A DNA stretch of 49,369 bases from an uncultured Clostridia bacterium (GTDB lineage Bacteria; Bacillota; Clostridia; Oscillospirales; Oscillospiraceae). The stretch is from positions 1 through 49,369 of the forward strand of contig CAMHEN010000004.1 in the NCBI GenBank assembly GCA_946184165.1. Reading direction: 5' to 3'. Positions 15,258 to 24,273 of the stretch are shown here, piece after piece. The translations under genes and the position numbers were made by a program. Positions within the stretch are counted from its first letter, which is position 1, and every line of letters begins with the position of its first letter. The notes under the pieces are model-generated. The model was not told the origin of the DNA, did not search any database, and saw nothing but the letters and a program-made list of their open reading frames with translations.

Positions 15258-17012
15258 ATGATTGATCTTAAAGCCAATCCCTTTTACCTTTCGGATGAGG
15301 ATATATGTTGGGTCGAGCAGACCCTGGCTTCCATGACGCTGGAGGAGAAGGCGGGGCAGATCTTCTGCGCGCTGGGTCTCGGCGACAATGAGGATATGCT
15401 GCGCGGCATGATCTGCGGCATCGGCGTGGGCGGCATGATGTACCGCCCCGGCCCCAAGGCCGTCATCCAGGAGACCCACCGCAAGATCCAGAACATGGCG
15501 AAGATCCCCCTGCTGCTGGCTGCAAACACCGAGGCCGGCGGAAGCGGTCTGTCCTTCGAGGGCACGGGCTTCGGCGCGCCCATGGCCGTCGCCGCCACCG
15601 GCAAGGTCGAGAACGCATACCGCATGGGCTATGTGGCCTGCAAGGAGGGCGCAGCAATGGGTCTCAACTGGTCCTTCGCCCCCATCATCGATATCGACCG
15701 GGAATTCCACAACCCCATCACCAACACCCGTACCTTCGGCTCCGACCCCGAGAGGGTCCTGGCCTGCGCGTCCGAATACTGCAGGGCCGCCGACGAGTGC
15801 GGCGTCGCCGTGTCCATCAAGCACTTCCCCGGCGACGGCGTGGATGAGCGCGACCAGCACATCCTGACAAGCGTCAACTCCCTCGACTGTGAGGAGTGGA
15901 TGCAGACCTACGGCAATATCTACAAGACTCTCATCGACCAGGGAGCAAAGACCGTCATGGTCGGCCACATCGCCCAGCCCGCCTGGGCAAAGCGCATCAA
16001 TCCCGCCATCAGCAAAAAGGATTCCCTCTGCCCCGCGAGTCTGAGCAAGGAAATTCTGACCGGGCTCCTGCGCGGCGAGCTCGGCTTCAACGGACTCGTG
16101 TCCACCGACTCCTCCGCCATGGTGGGCTTCACTGCCGCCATGCCCCGCCGCCTCGCCGTGCCGACGGCCATCGAGGCCGGCTGCGACATGGTCCTCTTCA
16201 ACAAGGACATTCGCGAGGATTACGGCTATGTGCTCGCAGGCGTGCAGGAGGGTATTTTGAGCATGGAACGCCTGAACGACGCCGTGACCCGTATTCTCGC
16301 CACCAAGGCCTCCCTCGGCCTGCACAAAAAACAGGCGGCGGGCACCCTCGTCCCCGGACCGGAGGCCCTGGAGGAAGTCGGCTGCGCCGAGCACAGGGCC
16401 TGGAGTGAAGAGGTCGCGGACGAGGCCGTCACTCTCGTGCACGACCGGCAGAATCTCCTGCCCATCTCTCCAAAGAAGTTCCGCCGGGTATACCTGAATG
16501 TCATCCAGAAGACCAACGATCCCGAGGACCCCACCGTCCTCGCCTGGAAGAAGCTCTTCGAGGAGGAGGGCTTTGAGGTCACGGTGCGCGACCGCCGCGT
16601 CAGCATCGACCCCTCGGACTTCGACACGCCGGTGCTGCCGCCGGAGAAGGCCGCCCTCATGAGCGAGCTCTACCGCGGCGTGGAGGACACACGCAAGTAC
16701 TATGACCTCTATGTCTACATCGCCCACATGCAGAATGCCTCCAACAACACCACCCTGCGCCTCAACTGGAACGTCTGCTTCGGCCTCGGCGACGACGCCC
16801 CCTGGCTCTGCGCCGAGGTGCCGGTCATGATGATCAGCACCGCCTACCCCTACCACCTCTTCGACGCACCCATGATCGACACCTTCATCAACGCCTACAG
16901 CGGCGAGCCGCAGTTTAAGCGCGCCATCATGGACAAACTCATGGGCAGAAGCGAATTCAAGGGCGTAAGCCCCGTCGATCCCTACTGCGGAAAGGACTAT
17001 CTGAAATACTGA
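15258..17012 (+). CDS. Glycoside hydrolase family 3 protein (copy 1)
   Basis: The 584-residue protein starts after AAGGAGTTTAAAC. It has the GH3 N-terminal barrel: the segment KHFPGDGVDERDQHI (about residues 188-202) is the family signature, with a short Asp...His loop as in the NagZ branch, and VSTDSSAMVGF holds the likely nucleophile D284. A C-terminal flavodoxin-like half follows from about residue 400 (RRVYLNVIQKTN...). GH3 enzymes remove beta-linked glucose, xylose or N-acetylglucosamine; the DxxxDQH loop favours the N-acetylhexosaminidase-like subgroup, but the neighbours speak for a plant glycoside, so the substrate is open. No signal peptide. It is a paralogue of the protein at 20845: both start ...DLKA-PFYL-D--I-WVE-T-ASM. 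The MATE gene begins 4 nt after its stop. Confidence 0.88.
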   Translation: MIDLKANPFYLSDEDICWVEQTLASMTLEEKAGQIFCALGLGDNEDMLRGMICGIGVGGMMYRPGPKAVIQETHRKIQNMAKIPLLLAANTEAGGSGLSFEGTGFGAPMAVAATGKVENAYRMGYVACKEGAAMGLNWSFAPIIDIDREFHNPITNTRTFGSDPERVLACASEYCRAADECGVAVSIKHFPGDGVDERDQHILTSVNSLDCEEWMQTYGNIYKTLIDQGAKTVMVGHIAQPAWAKRINPAISKKDSLCPASLSKEILTGLLRGELGFNGLVSTDSSAMVGFTAAMPRRLAVPTAIEAGCDMVLFNKDIREDYGYVLAGVQEGILSMERLNDAVTRILATKASLGLHKKQAAGTLVPGPEALEEVGCAEHRAWSEEVADEAVTLVHDRQNLLPISPKKFRRVYLNVIQKTNDPEDPTVLAWKKLFEEEGFEVTVRDRRVSIDPSDFDTPVLPPEKAALMSELYRGVEDTRKYYDLYVYIAHMQNASNNTTLRLNWNVCFGLGDDAPWLCAEVPVMMISTAYPYHLFDAPMIDTFINAYSGEPQFKRAIMDKLMGRSEFKGVSPVDPYCGKDYLKY

Positions 17013-17016
17013 ACTA

Positions 17017-18372
17017 ATGCGTACTTCCTCGCTTGATATGACACGGGGGGACGTGCTGGGCGGGATTCTCGCCTTCTCCGTCCCTTCGCTGATCGGAAAC
17101 CTTTTACATCAGGTTTACTCCCTCACAGACAGCATCGTCGTAGGCCGCATCCTCGGCATGGAGGCCCTCGCGGCGGTCGGCTGCACGATGCCGCTCATTT
17201 TGCTGCTCGCGGCGCTGATGATCGGCACCAACATCGGCGTCGGCGTCCTGCTGAGCCAGGCCTTCGGCGCCCGCGACATGCGGCGCATGCGCCGGGGCTT
17301 TCTCAACAGCCTCTATGTGGGACTCGGGATCTCGCTGGTGCTCGCGGTGATCGGCGCCCCGCTCGCAAGGCCCATCCTTGTGCTGATGGGCACGCCGGAA
17401 GGGCCGCTGAAAAACGCCGTGGAATATCTCCGCATCAACTTTCTCACCTGCTTCTGCCCCATGTTCTACTATCTGTTCTCCTGCGCGTTTCGCGGCATGG
17501 GGGACAGCCGGACGGATCTCTACTGCCTCATGGTGTCGGTCGCGATGAACGTGGTGCTGGATATCCTGTTCGTGGCGATATTTCACTGGGGTGTGGCAGG
17601 CTCCGCCTGGGCCACCGCCCTTGCCCAGCTCACCTCCGCGGTGTTCGCGGCAGTGCTTCTCTTCCGGAAATATCCCAGCATGCGGCCGGAGCGGGCGGAT
17701 CTCATCCCGGACAAGGCGCTCATCGCCCAGATCGGCAGACTCTCCGTCCCCATCGCCGCCCAGTCCGCCTTCAACAACATCGGCAATCTTGTGGCCCAGG
17801 GGGCGGTCAACGCCTTCGGCGCGGTGGTCATGGCCGCCTATACCGCGGCGGGCCGCATCGGCGCTTTCGCGCTGATGCCGCTGGAGACCGTCGGCAACAC
17901 CCTGTCCATCTATGTCGGCCAGAACTACGGCGCGGGAAACAGGGAGCGGATCGAGGAAGGCCGTCGTGTCTCACTGCGGCTCCAGTTTCTGCTGTCCACC
18001 GTATTGGGACTTCTGCTCATCCTATTCGGAAAGCCCATCACGAGCCTCTTTCTCGCGGACGCCGACGAGGAGCTTCTGCGCGTATCTTACACGTATCTCC
18101 TTATCACCGCGGCGCCGGGCTTTCTCGCGGGCCTGATGCTCACCTTCCAGCAGCTTCTGCGCGGCGTCGGCGACACCCGCGCTTCCATGATCGGCGGCGT
18201 CATCCAGCTCCTCACCAAGGTGGCGGTGATCGCCCTGGGGGCGCAGGTCTTCCACAGCCTGAATGCGGTGTGGGCGGCCTGGCCCGTCTCCTTCGCCTCG
18301 GCGGCGCTGTATCTCTATCTGCATCTGAAAAAGAAAAGCGTTCTCCGCGCTCGTTTCACAAAAACGCCCTGA
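17017..18372 (+). CDS. MATE-family efflux transporter
   Basis: A 451-residue membrane protein with twelve hydrophobic segments in two halves. The start of the family is clear in GGILAFSVPSLIGNLLHQVY and SLTDSIVVGRILGMEALAAVG, and the second half repeats it (LSVPIAAQSAFNNIGNLVAQGAVNAFG). MATE proteins export organic cations, drugs or plant phenolics in exchange for Na+ or H+. It starts only 4 nt after the GH3 stop and has no strong ribosome binding site, so it is probably translated by coupling. Its place inside a run of cytoplasmic glycoside hydrolases suggests that it removes a product, for example the aglycone left after deglycosylation. That role is inference. A 45-nt gap leads to the GH2 gene. 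Confidence 0.9.
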   Translation: MRTSSLDMTRGDVLGGILAFSVPSLIGNLLHQVYSLTDSIVVGRILGMEALAAVGCTMPLILLLAALMIGTNIGVGVLLSQAFGARDMRRMRRGFLNSLYVGLGISLVLAVIGAPLARPILVLMGTPEGPLKNAVEYLRINFLTCFCPMFYYLFSCAFRGMGDSRTDLYCLMVSVAMNVVLDILFVAIFHWGVAGSAWATALAQLTSAVFAAVLLFRKYPSMRPERADLIPDKALIAQIGRLSVPIAAQSAFNNIGNLVAQGAVNAFGAVVMAAYTAAGRIGAFALMPLETVGNTLSIYVGQNYGAGNRERIEEGRRVSLRLQFLLSTVLGLLLILFGKPITSLFLADADEELLRVSYTYLLITAAPGFLAGLMLTFQQLLRGVGDTRASMIGGVIQLLTKVAVIALGAQVFHSLNAVWAAWPVSFASAALYLYLHLKKKSVLRARFTKTP

Positions 18373-18417
18373 GCGTTCTTTCCAGTTCATGAAAGTCTTC
18401 ACGAAAGAGAGTTGCCT

Positions 18418-20628
18418 ATGAAAACAATTTCCTTATGCAGCGGCTGGCTTTTTCGCAAGCTGCCGGACTGCGCCCCGGAAACCTTTGAGACCTTGCCCGA
18501 GGGCGGCTATGAGGCCGTGACCCTCCCCCACACCTGGTACAGTGACGACGACCAGTACCGGGGTCTCACCGCCTATACCCGGGATGTCGCCTGGGAGGCG
18601 GACTGGGAATGTGTGTACCTCTCCTTCGACGGGGCGGACCAGCGCTGCCTCGTCTATGCCGACGGGGTGAAGCTCTCGGAACACCGCGGCGCTTACGCCC
18701 GCTTCCGCGTCCCGCTCACCCGTCCCGCCTCCGGCGTCACGAAGCTCACGGTCCTGCTGGACAACCGCCAGGACGAGACCATCTCGCCCCACTTTGGGGA
18801 CTTTACAGTCTTCGGCGGCCTGTATAGGCCGGTGGAGCTTCTTGTCTGCGAAAAGGATCATTTCGACTACGGTTTTTACGGCACCGACGGCGTGATCGCC
18901 CGCGCAGCTCTCCGGGACGGCGAGGGCGTGGTCTCGCTCGAGCCCCATGTCTGCACGGACAGGGCGGACGCCGTGATCGTCTATACCCTCATCGATCCGA
19001 AGGGAAAGACCGCGGGCTTCCGCGCGGCCCGCGTCGGGGAGGCCGTGACGCTCACGATACAGGAGCCCGCCCTCTGGAACGGGCGCGGGGGAGCCGCGCT
19101 CTACACCCTGCACGCCGCGCTGCGCGTCGGGGGGCGGGCCTCGGATCTCACAACGCTGCGCCTCGGCTTCCGCAGTCTCTCTCTGAGCGCGGAGGAGGGC
19201 CTTTTCCTCAACGGGGAGCATGTGCGTCTGCGCGGCGTTGCGAAGCACCAGGACATCGGCCTCAAGTACAGTGCGGTAAGCGCGGAGGAGATCCGCGCCG
19301 ACTTCGACCTCATTGACGACATAGGCGCAAACGCCGTGCGTCTTTCCCACTATCAGCATGCCCAGACCGCCTATACCTGCGCGGACGAGCGGGGGCTTCT
19401 CGTCTGGGCGGAGATCCCCATGCTCAAGATGACCGAGGATCAGGTCCTCTTTGAAAACGCAAAGCAGCAGCTTACGGAGCTCATCCTCCAGAACATCCAC
19501 CATCCGTCCATCTTCTGCTGGGGCATCCAGAACGAGATCGCCATGTTCAAAGACGCGCCCTACATGCACGAACAGTGCACGGCCCTGCACGAGATCTGCA
19601 AAGCACTCGACCCGGGCCGCTTTTCCGCCTGCGCGAATCTCTACCCCCTGAAGCCCAAGAGCCGGCTTAATGAGATCACGGATCTCGTCGGCTACAACAT
19701 CTACTTCGGCTGGTACTATGGGCAGATGACGGACTACGCAGACTATCTGGACCGCTTTCACAAGGCCCGCCCCGCGCTGCCGCTGGGTATCTCCGAGTAC
19801 GGCGTGGACTCCAATCTCGCCCTGCACGCTGAGAACCCGCACATCAAGGACTATACCGAGGAGTATCAGGCCCTCTGGCACGAGACGGTCTATCCCCAGA
19901 TCGAAGCGCGGCCCTGGCTCTGGGGCAGCTTTGTGTGGAACATGTTCGACTTCTCCAGCGCCCGCAGGAACGAAGGCGGCGTGAAGTTTGTAAACGGCAA
20001 GGGTCTCGTCTCCCGGGACCGTCTTACGAAAAAGGACGCCTTTTATTACTATAAAGCAAAATGGTCGGCTGATCCCTTCGTCCACCTCTGCGGCCACCGC
20101 TTCGCAAAGCGCTGCCGCGAGAGCGTGAACGTCAAGGTCTACACCAATCAGGACGCCGTGTGCCTCACGCTCAACGGCGCATTCTTTGCCGAGGGCCGGA
20201 ACAACGGCAACGGCACCGTGGTCTTTGAAAACGTCCCGCTCCTCCCGGGCGAGAACCGTCTGGAGGCGAGCCGCGGCGACCTCTCCGACGCTCTGGTATT
20301 TGCGCGTGTCGAGACCCCGGAGGAGAGCTACGTTCTCCCGGGCGCGGAGGAAGGCGAGGTCAAGAACTGGTTCCTGACCGACGATTACACCCGTCAGGGC
20401 TACTTCTCCGTCAACGACACGGCAAACGACGTGCTGGACGATCCCGCCGCCCGCGCCGTGCTGGAAAAGTACGTGCCGGGCCTTGTGAAGGTCATGACGG
20501 AGAAAAACGTGATCCCCCTGGGGCTCACCATCAAGAGCATCCTCAGCCATGACGCGGACCCCGCCGAGGCGGAGGCTGTCACAAAAAAGATCAACGCCGA
20601 ACTCAACGAGATCGAGAACACATTTTAA
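18418..20628 (+). CDS. Glycoside hydrolase family 2 protein (beta-galactosidase/beta-glucuronidase type)
   Basis: A 736-residue enzyme with the GH2 order: a jelly-roll sugar-binding domain (about 1-170, containing VTLPHTWYSDDD), an immunoglobulin-like domain (about 175-260) and a TIM barrel starting at FLNGEHVRLRGVAKHQDIG. The acid/base Glu is E373 in CWGIQNEIA and the nucleophile is E460 in LGISEYGVDSN. After the barrel a DUF4982-like beta segment (VNVKVYTNQDAVCLTLNG) and a C-terminal helical piece follow. The ATG at 18418 was preferred to a TTG 6 nt upstream. No signal peptide. Family members hydrolyse terminal beta-galactose, -glucuronic acid or -mannose; the sugar cannot be chosen here. 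Its stop codon TAA at 20626-20628 runs directly into a hairpin element. Confidence 0.9.
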   Translation: MKTISLCSGWLFRKLPDCAPETFETLPEGGYEAVTLPHTWYSDDDQYRGLTAYTRDVAWEADWECVYLSFDGADQRCLVYADGVKLSEHRGAYARFRVPLTRPASGVTKLTVLLDNRQDETISPHFGDFTVFGGLYRPVELLVCEKDHFDYGFYGTDGVIARAALRDGEGVVSLEPHVCTDRADAVIVYTLIDPKGKTAGFRAARVGEAVTLTIQEPALWNGRGGAALYTLHAALRVGGRASDLTTLRLGFRSLSLSAEEGLFLNGEHVRLRGVAKHQDIGLKYSAVSAEEIRADFDLIDDIGANAVRLSHYQHAQTAYTCADERGLLVWAEIPMLKMTEDQVLFENAKQQLTELILQNIHHPSIFCWGIQNEIAMFKDAPYMHEQCTALHEICKALDPGRFSACANLYPLKPKSRLNEITDLVGYNIYFGWYYGQMTDYADYLDRFHKARPALPLGISEYGVDSNLALHAENPHIKDYTEEYQALWHETVYPQIEARPWLWGSFVWNMFDFSSARRNEGGVKFVNGKGLVSRDRLTKKDAFYYYKAKWSADPFVHLCGHRFAKRCRESVNVKVYTNQDAVCLTLNGAFFAEGRNNGNGTVVFENVPLLPGENRLEASRGDLSDALVFARVETPEESYVLPGAEEGEVKNWFLTDDYTRQGYFSVNDTANDVLDDPAARAVLEKYVPGLVKVMTEKNVIPLGLTIKSILSHDADPAEAEAVTKKINAELNEIENTF

Positions 20629-20790
20629 TCAATTGCGAACAAGGTTCGCAATTGAGGTACTCGCGCTTATCGCACGCGGCACTGCGTGACACACCGCGTT
20701 CGGTCGGCGCGAGGCCTCGCATTGCTCGGCTCAGGGTGTTTTTGCGGCGGCAAAGCTGCCGCAGAAACGAATTGAATTGCCTTCGGGGTC
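20629..20790. repeat. Stop-codon-linked hairpin element, copy B1
   Basis: Immediately after the GH2 stop, TCAATTGCGAAC (20629-20640) and GTTCGCAATTGA (20644-20655) form a perfect 12-bp stem with loop AAG. Then follows a GC-rich block in which 20702-20741 matches 47791-47830 at 34 of 40 positions (GGTCGGCG...CTCAGG.TGTTT), and further hairpins (GAATTG...CAATTC about 20769-20798). There is no gene here. It lies inside the hydrolase series, between GH2 and the second GH3, and carries no clear terminator. Confidence 0.65.
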
Positions 20791-20844
20791 ACAATTCAAA
20801 CCTTCCGCAATCAACGAACAACATGTTTAAAAGGAGGTCAAGCC

Positions 20845-22593
20845 ATGGTAGATCTGAAAGCGAAGCCCTTTTATCTGAATGATCAGGAGATCCGGTGGGT
20901 GGAGGACACCATTGCCTCCATGCCCCTGGATGAAAAGCTCAGCCAGCTCTTCGTGCTCTTAAAGCCCGTGCCCGGCGTAAACGAGGAGCAGATCAAGACT
21001 CTCATGCAGTCTGCCCGCCCGGGCGGGATGCGCTGGCAGGGCGGCAATAAGGAGACGGTGGCGCGGCAGAACCGCCTCTTCCAGCAATACAGCCGCATCC
21101 CCGTCCTCATCGCCGGCAACTGTGACGACGGCGGCAACGGCGTTCTCCCGAAGGAGGGGACCTTCGTCGCCACCGCGGCGGAGGCCGGCGCGTCCGAGGG
21201 GACCGAGACCGCCTACCGCATCGGCTTCGTGGCTGGGCGCGAGGCCAGCGCCATTGGCGTCAACTGGATGTTCAACCCCGTGGCCGATGTGTACAAAAAC
21301 TGGCGCAACACCATCGTGAACACACGCTCCTTCGGCTCTGACCCCGGGCGCGTGACCGAGTGCGTGCGCGCCTACATCCGCGGCATCAAGGATGCAAACC
21401 CGAACATGGCCTGCACCTGCAAGCACTTCCCCGGCGACGGCTGGGACGAGCTGGACCCCCATATCTCCCCGGCCCATAACGAGGCTTCCGTGGAGGAGTG
21501 GATGGCAAGCTACGGCCTTGTATACAAAACCATGATCGACGAGGGGCTGGAGACTGTCATGACCGGACAGATCAGCCTCCCCGCCTGGAGCCGCAGGGTA
21601 CGCCCCGGCATCCGCAACGAGGAGATCCTGCCCGCCTCTCTCGCCCCCGAGCTTTTGCAGGATCTGCTGCGCGGGGAGCTGGGCTTCAACGGCCTCATCA
21701 TCTCCGACGCCTCCCACATGATCGGCATGGCGGGCGTCATGGCACGCCGGGACGCGGTGCCCAGGGCCATCGCCGCGGGCTGCGACATGTTCCTCTTTGC
21801 CAATGACTTTGAGGAGGATCTGGGCTATCTCCGCGCGGGGTATGAGAGCGGCATCGTCACCGAGGAGCGCCTCTCCGACGCGCTGCACCGCGTCCTCGGG
21901 CTCAAGGCCCATCTCCGGCTCTATGATGACGCCGTGCGCTATCCCGATCCCAGGCTCCTGGACGAGGTCGGCTGCCCGCAGTTCCGGCAGTACACCGCCG
22001 AGGCCGCCGACAGGGGCGTGACCCTTGTAAAGGACACCCGCGCCCTCCTGCCCATCGACCCGAAGGAGAAGAACAGGGCGCTTCTCATCTATGTCCGCTC
22101 CACCCCGAACTCCAAGGGCGACAGCGGCGACGGCGTGCGCGAAAGAATCACGGCGGAATTGGAGCGCGTCGGCTTCACCGTGACCCAGTGCCCCAGCTTC
22201 TATGACCGGGAGAACACCGAGGGCGTCAATCCCATGAACTTCGTGCGCATGATGATGATGGACCGGCGCGAGGACTTCAAGAAGAAGTACGACGTGGTGT
22301 TCGTGTTTGTGAACGTCAAGGGCTACGCCCAGAAGAACGTGGAGCGCCTGAGCTGGTCCAGCGGCCACTCCATGGAGCTGCCCTGGTACACCGAGGAGGT
22401 CCCCACCGTGGGCGTGAGCTTAAACTACACGAACCACCTGGTGGATCTCGCGAACATCCACACCTTCATAAACGCGTACGGGCCAAACACGGAGAACATC
22501 CGCGCGGCGGTCGAGAAGATCGCGGGCCTGAGCGAGTTTCACGGGATTGCGGACGACACGGTCTTTTGCGGCCGCTGGGACACGAGACTATAA
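20845..22593 (+). CDS. Glycoside hydrolase family 3 protein (copy 2)
   Basis: The start follows AAAAGGAGGTCAAGCC. The 582-residue protein is a diverged copy of the one at 15258, with the same length and motif order: LKAKPFYLNDQEIRWVEDT at the N-terminus, CKHFPGDGWDELDPHI near residue 192, and LIISDASHMIGMAGVM holding the likely nucleophile Asp, then a C-terminal half beginning near RALLIYVRSTPNS. In copy 1 the loop is DERDQH, here DELDPH; the family acid/base loop is therefore kept in both but differs in detail, as expected for two substrates or two positions in one substrate. No signal peptide. The stop TAA (22591-22593) is followed at once by TCAAATTGCG, the start of another hairpin element of the kind seen at 20629. 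Confidence 0.88.
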   Translation: MVDLKAKPFYLNDQEIRWVEDTIASMPLDEKLSQLFVLLKPVPGVNEEQIKTLMQSARPGGMRWQGGNKETVARQNRLFQQYSRIPVLIAGNCDDGGNGVLPKEGTFVATAAEAGASEGTETAYRIGFVAGREASAIGVNWMFNPVADVYKNWRNTIVNTRSFGSDPGRVTECVRAYIRGIKDANPNMACTCKHFPGDGWDELDPHISPAHNEASVEEWMASYGLVYKTMIDEGLETVMTGQISLPAWSRRVRPGIRNEEILPASLAPELLQDLLRGELGFNGLIISDASHMIGMAGVMARRDAVPRAIAAGCDMFLFANDFEEDLGYLRAGYESGIVTEERLSDALHRVLGLKAHLRLYDDAVRYPDPRLLDEVGCPQFRQYTAEAADRGVTLVKDTRALLPIDPKEKNRALLIYVRSTPNSKGDSGDGVRERITAELERVGFTVTQCPSFYDRENTEGVNPMNFVRMMMMDRREDFKKKYDVVFVFVNVKGYAQKNVERLSWSSGHSMELPWYTEEVPTVGVSLNYTNHLVDLANIHTFINAYGPNTENIRAAVEKIAGLSEFHGIADDTVFCGRWDTRL

Positions 22594-22700
22594 TCAAATT
22601 GCGTCAGCAGCTTCTAAGGCCCCCTTGCCTAAAAAAGGGGCATAGAGGCGAGTGTGCGCACTGGGGCACTTCCCTTTTTCTAATGGGGGCTTCAGAGGAT
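22594..22700. repeat. Inverted-repeat element between GH3 copy 2 and the HAD gene
   Basis: TCAAATTGCG directly after the stop resembles the left half-stem of the B elements but lacks its partner. It is followed by an imperfect inverted repeat of about 25 nt per arm (22614-22640 AAGGCCCCCTT...AAAAAAGGGG against 22671-22696 CCCTTTTTCTAATGGGGGCTT) enclosing the small palindrome AGTG-TGCG-CACT. The shape is that of a miniature transposable element or a large 3' hairpin. A TATAAT (22740-22745) lies further on without a good -35 box. Confidence 0.5.
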
Positions 22701-22779
22701 TTCTGACTTAAAGCAATACCTGCATACCTTTATCCGCCCATATAATCAGTTTACATAAAACTTGTTTAGGAGAAAGAAC

Positions 22780-23412
22780 ATGAAAGCTGTTATTTTTGAC
22801 CTTGACGGCGTCATTTGCTTCACCGACAAATACCACTATCAGGCGTGGAAGGCGCTGGCGGACCGGCTCGGCATCTACTTTGACGAACAGATCAACAACC
22901 GCCTTCGCGGCGTGAGCCGCATGGCAAGTCTCGACATCGTGCTTGAGCGGGCAGAGCGCAGCTACTCCCAGGAGGAGAAGGATGCCTTCGCCGCAGAGAA
23001 GAACGCGACCTATGTGGAGCTTTTGCAGCAGATGAACCCCCGCGACCTCTCGGACGAGGTGCGCGAGACGCTCAACGCTCTGCGCGAGGGGGGCTACAAG
23101 CTCGCCATCGGCTCGAGCAGTAAGAATACCAAACTCATTCTCTCCCGCCTCGGTCTCGGCGATTTCTTCGACGCCATCTCCGACGGGACGAACATCACCC
23201 ACTCCAAGCCCGACCCGGAAGTCTTCCTCAAAGCCGCCGAGATGCTGGCTCTTGACCCTGCCGAGTGCCTCGTGGTGGAGGACGCCAAGGCCGGTATCCA
23301 GGCGGCCCACGCGGGCGGCTTTCAAAGCGCCGGGATCGGCGAGGCCTCCGAGCATCCCAACTGCACCTATCCTATCGCGCACTTCGGCGATTTGAAAAAA
23401 ATCTTACTGTAA
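22780..23412 (+). CDS. pgmB: Beta-phosphoglucomutase-like HAD phosphatase/mutase
   Basis: The ATG at 22780 follows TTTAGGAGAAAGAAC. The 210-residue product begins MKAVIFDLDGVICFTDKYHY, the HAD motif I with the D-x-D pair and the cap-domain start (YHYQAWKAL) characteristic of beta-phosphoglucomutase. RGVSRMASLDIVL is the substrate-contact segment of that subgroup; motif II is IGSSSKNT, and motif IV is VVEDAKAGIQAA. Beta-PGM turns beta-glucose 1-phosphate into glucose 6-phosphate and normally partners with a glycoside phosphorylase of family GH65 or similar. No such phosphorylase gene is in the window, so its supplier may lie elsewhere. It has a 12-nt gap to the next HAD gene and is likely co-transcribed with it. 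Confidence 0.85.
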   Translation: MKAVIFDLDGVICFTDKYHYQAWKALADRLGIYFDEQINNRLRGVSRMASLDIVLERAERSYSQEEKDAFAAEKNATYVELLQQMNPRDLSDEVRETLNALREGGYKLAIGSSSKNTKLILSRLGLGDFFDAISDGTNITHSKPDPEVFLKAAEMLALDPAECLVVEDAKAGIQAAHAGGFQSAGIGEASEHPNCTYPIAHFGDLKKILL

Positions 23413-23424
23413 GGAGTGTATTTC

Positions 23425-24261
23425 ATGTCTGCGCTGGACGATTTCAAGAAGGCCAAAAAGCTCTGTGTCTGCGTCGATTCCGACGGCTGCGCCATGGACA
23501 CCATGAACATCAAGCACATCCGCTGCTTCGGCCCCTGCATGGTGGACGAGTGGAGGCTCGATGCGTGGCGCGAGGCGATCCTCGAACGCTGGAACGTCAT
23601 CAACCTCTACTCCGGCACCCGCGGCATCAACCGCTTCAAGGGTCTCGCCATGGCCCTTGGGGAGATCAACACCCAATACACCCCCATTGCGGGCGTGGAG
23701 GCGCTGATCGACTGGGCGGACAACGCCCCCGAGCTCTCCAACGATGCCATTAGAAAAGAGCTCGGCCGCGACCCCATCTTCCAGAAGGCCCTCAACTGGA
23801 GCATTGCGGTCAACAAAGCCATCACCGAGCTTCCCCAGGAGGAGGTCAGGCCCTTCGGCCACGTGCGCGAGGCTCTCGCGGCGGCGCACAAAGTCGCCGA
23901 CGTGGTAGTGGTCTCCAGTGCGAACCCCGAGGCGGTGCGCGAGGAGTGGAAGCGTTTCGGCCTAATCGAGGACGTGGACCTCCTCTGCACCCAGGAGATG
24001 GGCAGCAAGGCTTACTGCATAGCCCGGCTCTGCGAGAAGGGTTACGGGCTTGAGAACATCCTCATGTGCGGCGACGCCCCGGGCGACGACCAGGCCGCCG
24101 CATCCAACGGCGTGCTGTATTACCCCATCCTCGTAAGCCACGAGAACGAGAGCTGGCAGCTCTTTCTGGACGAGGCGCTCGGGCGCTTCGCCGACGGCAG
24201 CTACGCCGGGGCCTATCAGGCAGAGCGCCGCGCGGCCTTCAACCGCAACCTGGGGCTTTGA
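23425..24261 (+). CDS. HAD-superfamily hydrolase, unknown substrate
   Basis: The ATG at 23425 follows TAAGGAGTGTATTTC, in preference to an ATG 9 nt upstream. The 278-residue protein has HAD motif I as VCVDSDGCAMDTM (nucleophile and general acid Asp), motif II as VVVVSSANPEAV, motif III Lys in GSKAYC, and motif IV as MCGDAPGDDQAA. A large insert with CFGPCMVDEW after motif I forms the cap and is unlike beta-PGM, so this is a different subgroup. It probably dephosphorylates a small sugar phosphate or related metabolite. The gene lies between pgmB (12 nt) and the nucleoside hydrolase gene (12 nt), clearly in the same transcript. Confidence 0.82.
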   Translation: MSALDDFKKAKKLCVCVDSDGCAMDTMNIKHIRCFGPCMVDEWRLDAWREAILERWNVINLYSGTRGINRFKGLAMALGEINTQYTPIAGVEALIDWADNAPELSNDAIRKELGRDPIFQKALNWSIAVNKAITELPQEEVRPFGHVREALAAAHKVADVVVVSSANPEAVREEWKRFGLIEDVDLLCTQEMGSKAYCIARLCEKGYGLENILMCGDAPGDDQAAASNGVLYYPILVSHENESWQLFLDEALGRFADGSYAGAYQAERRAAFNRNLGL

Positions 24262-24273
24262 GGAGAGCGGGAT

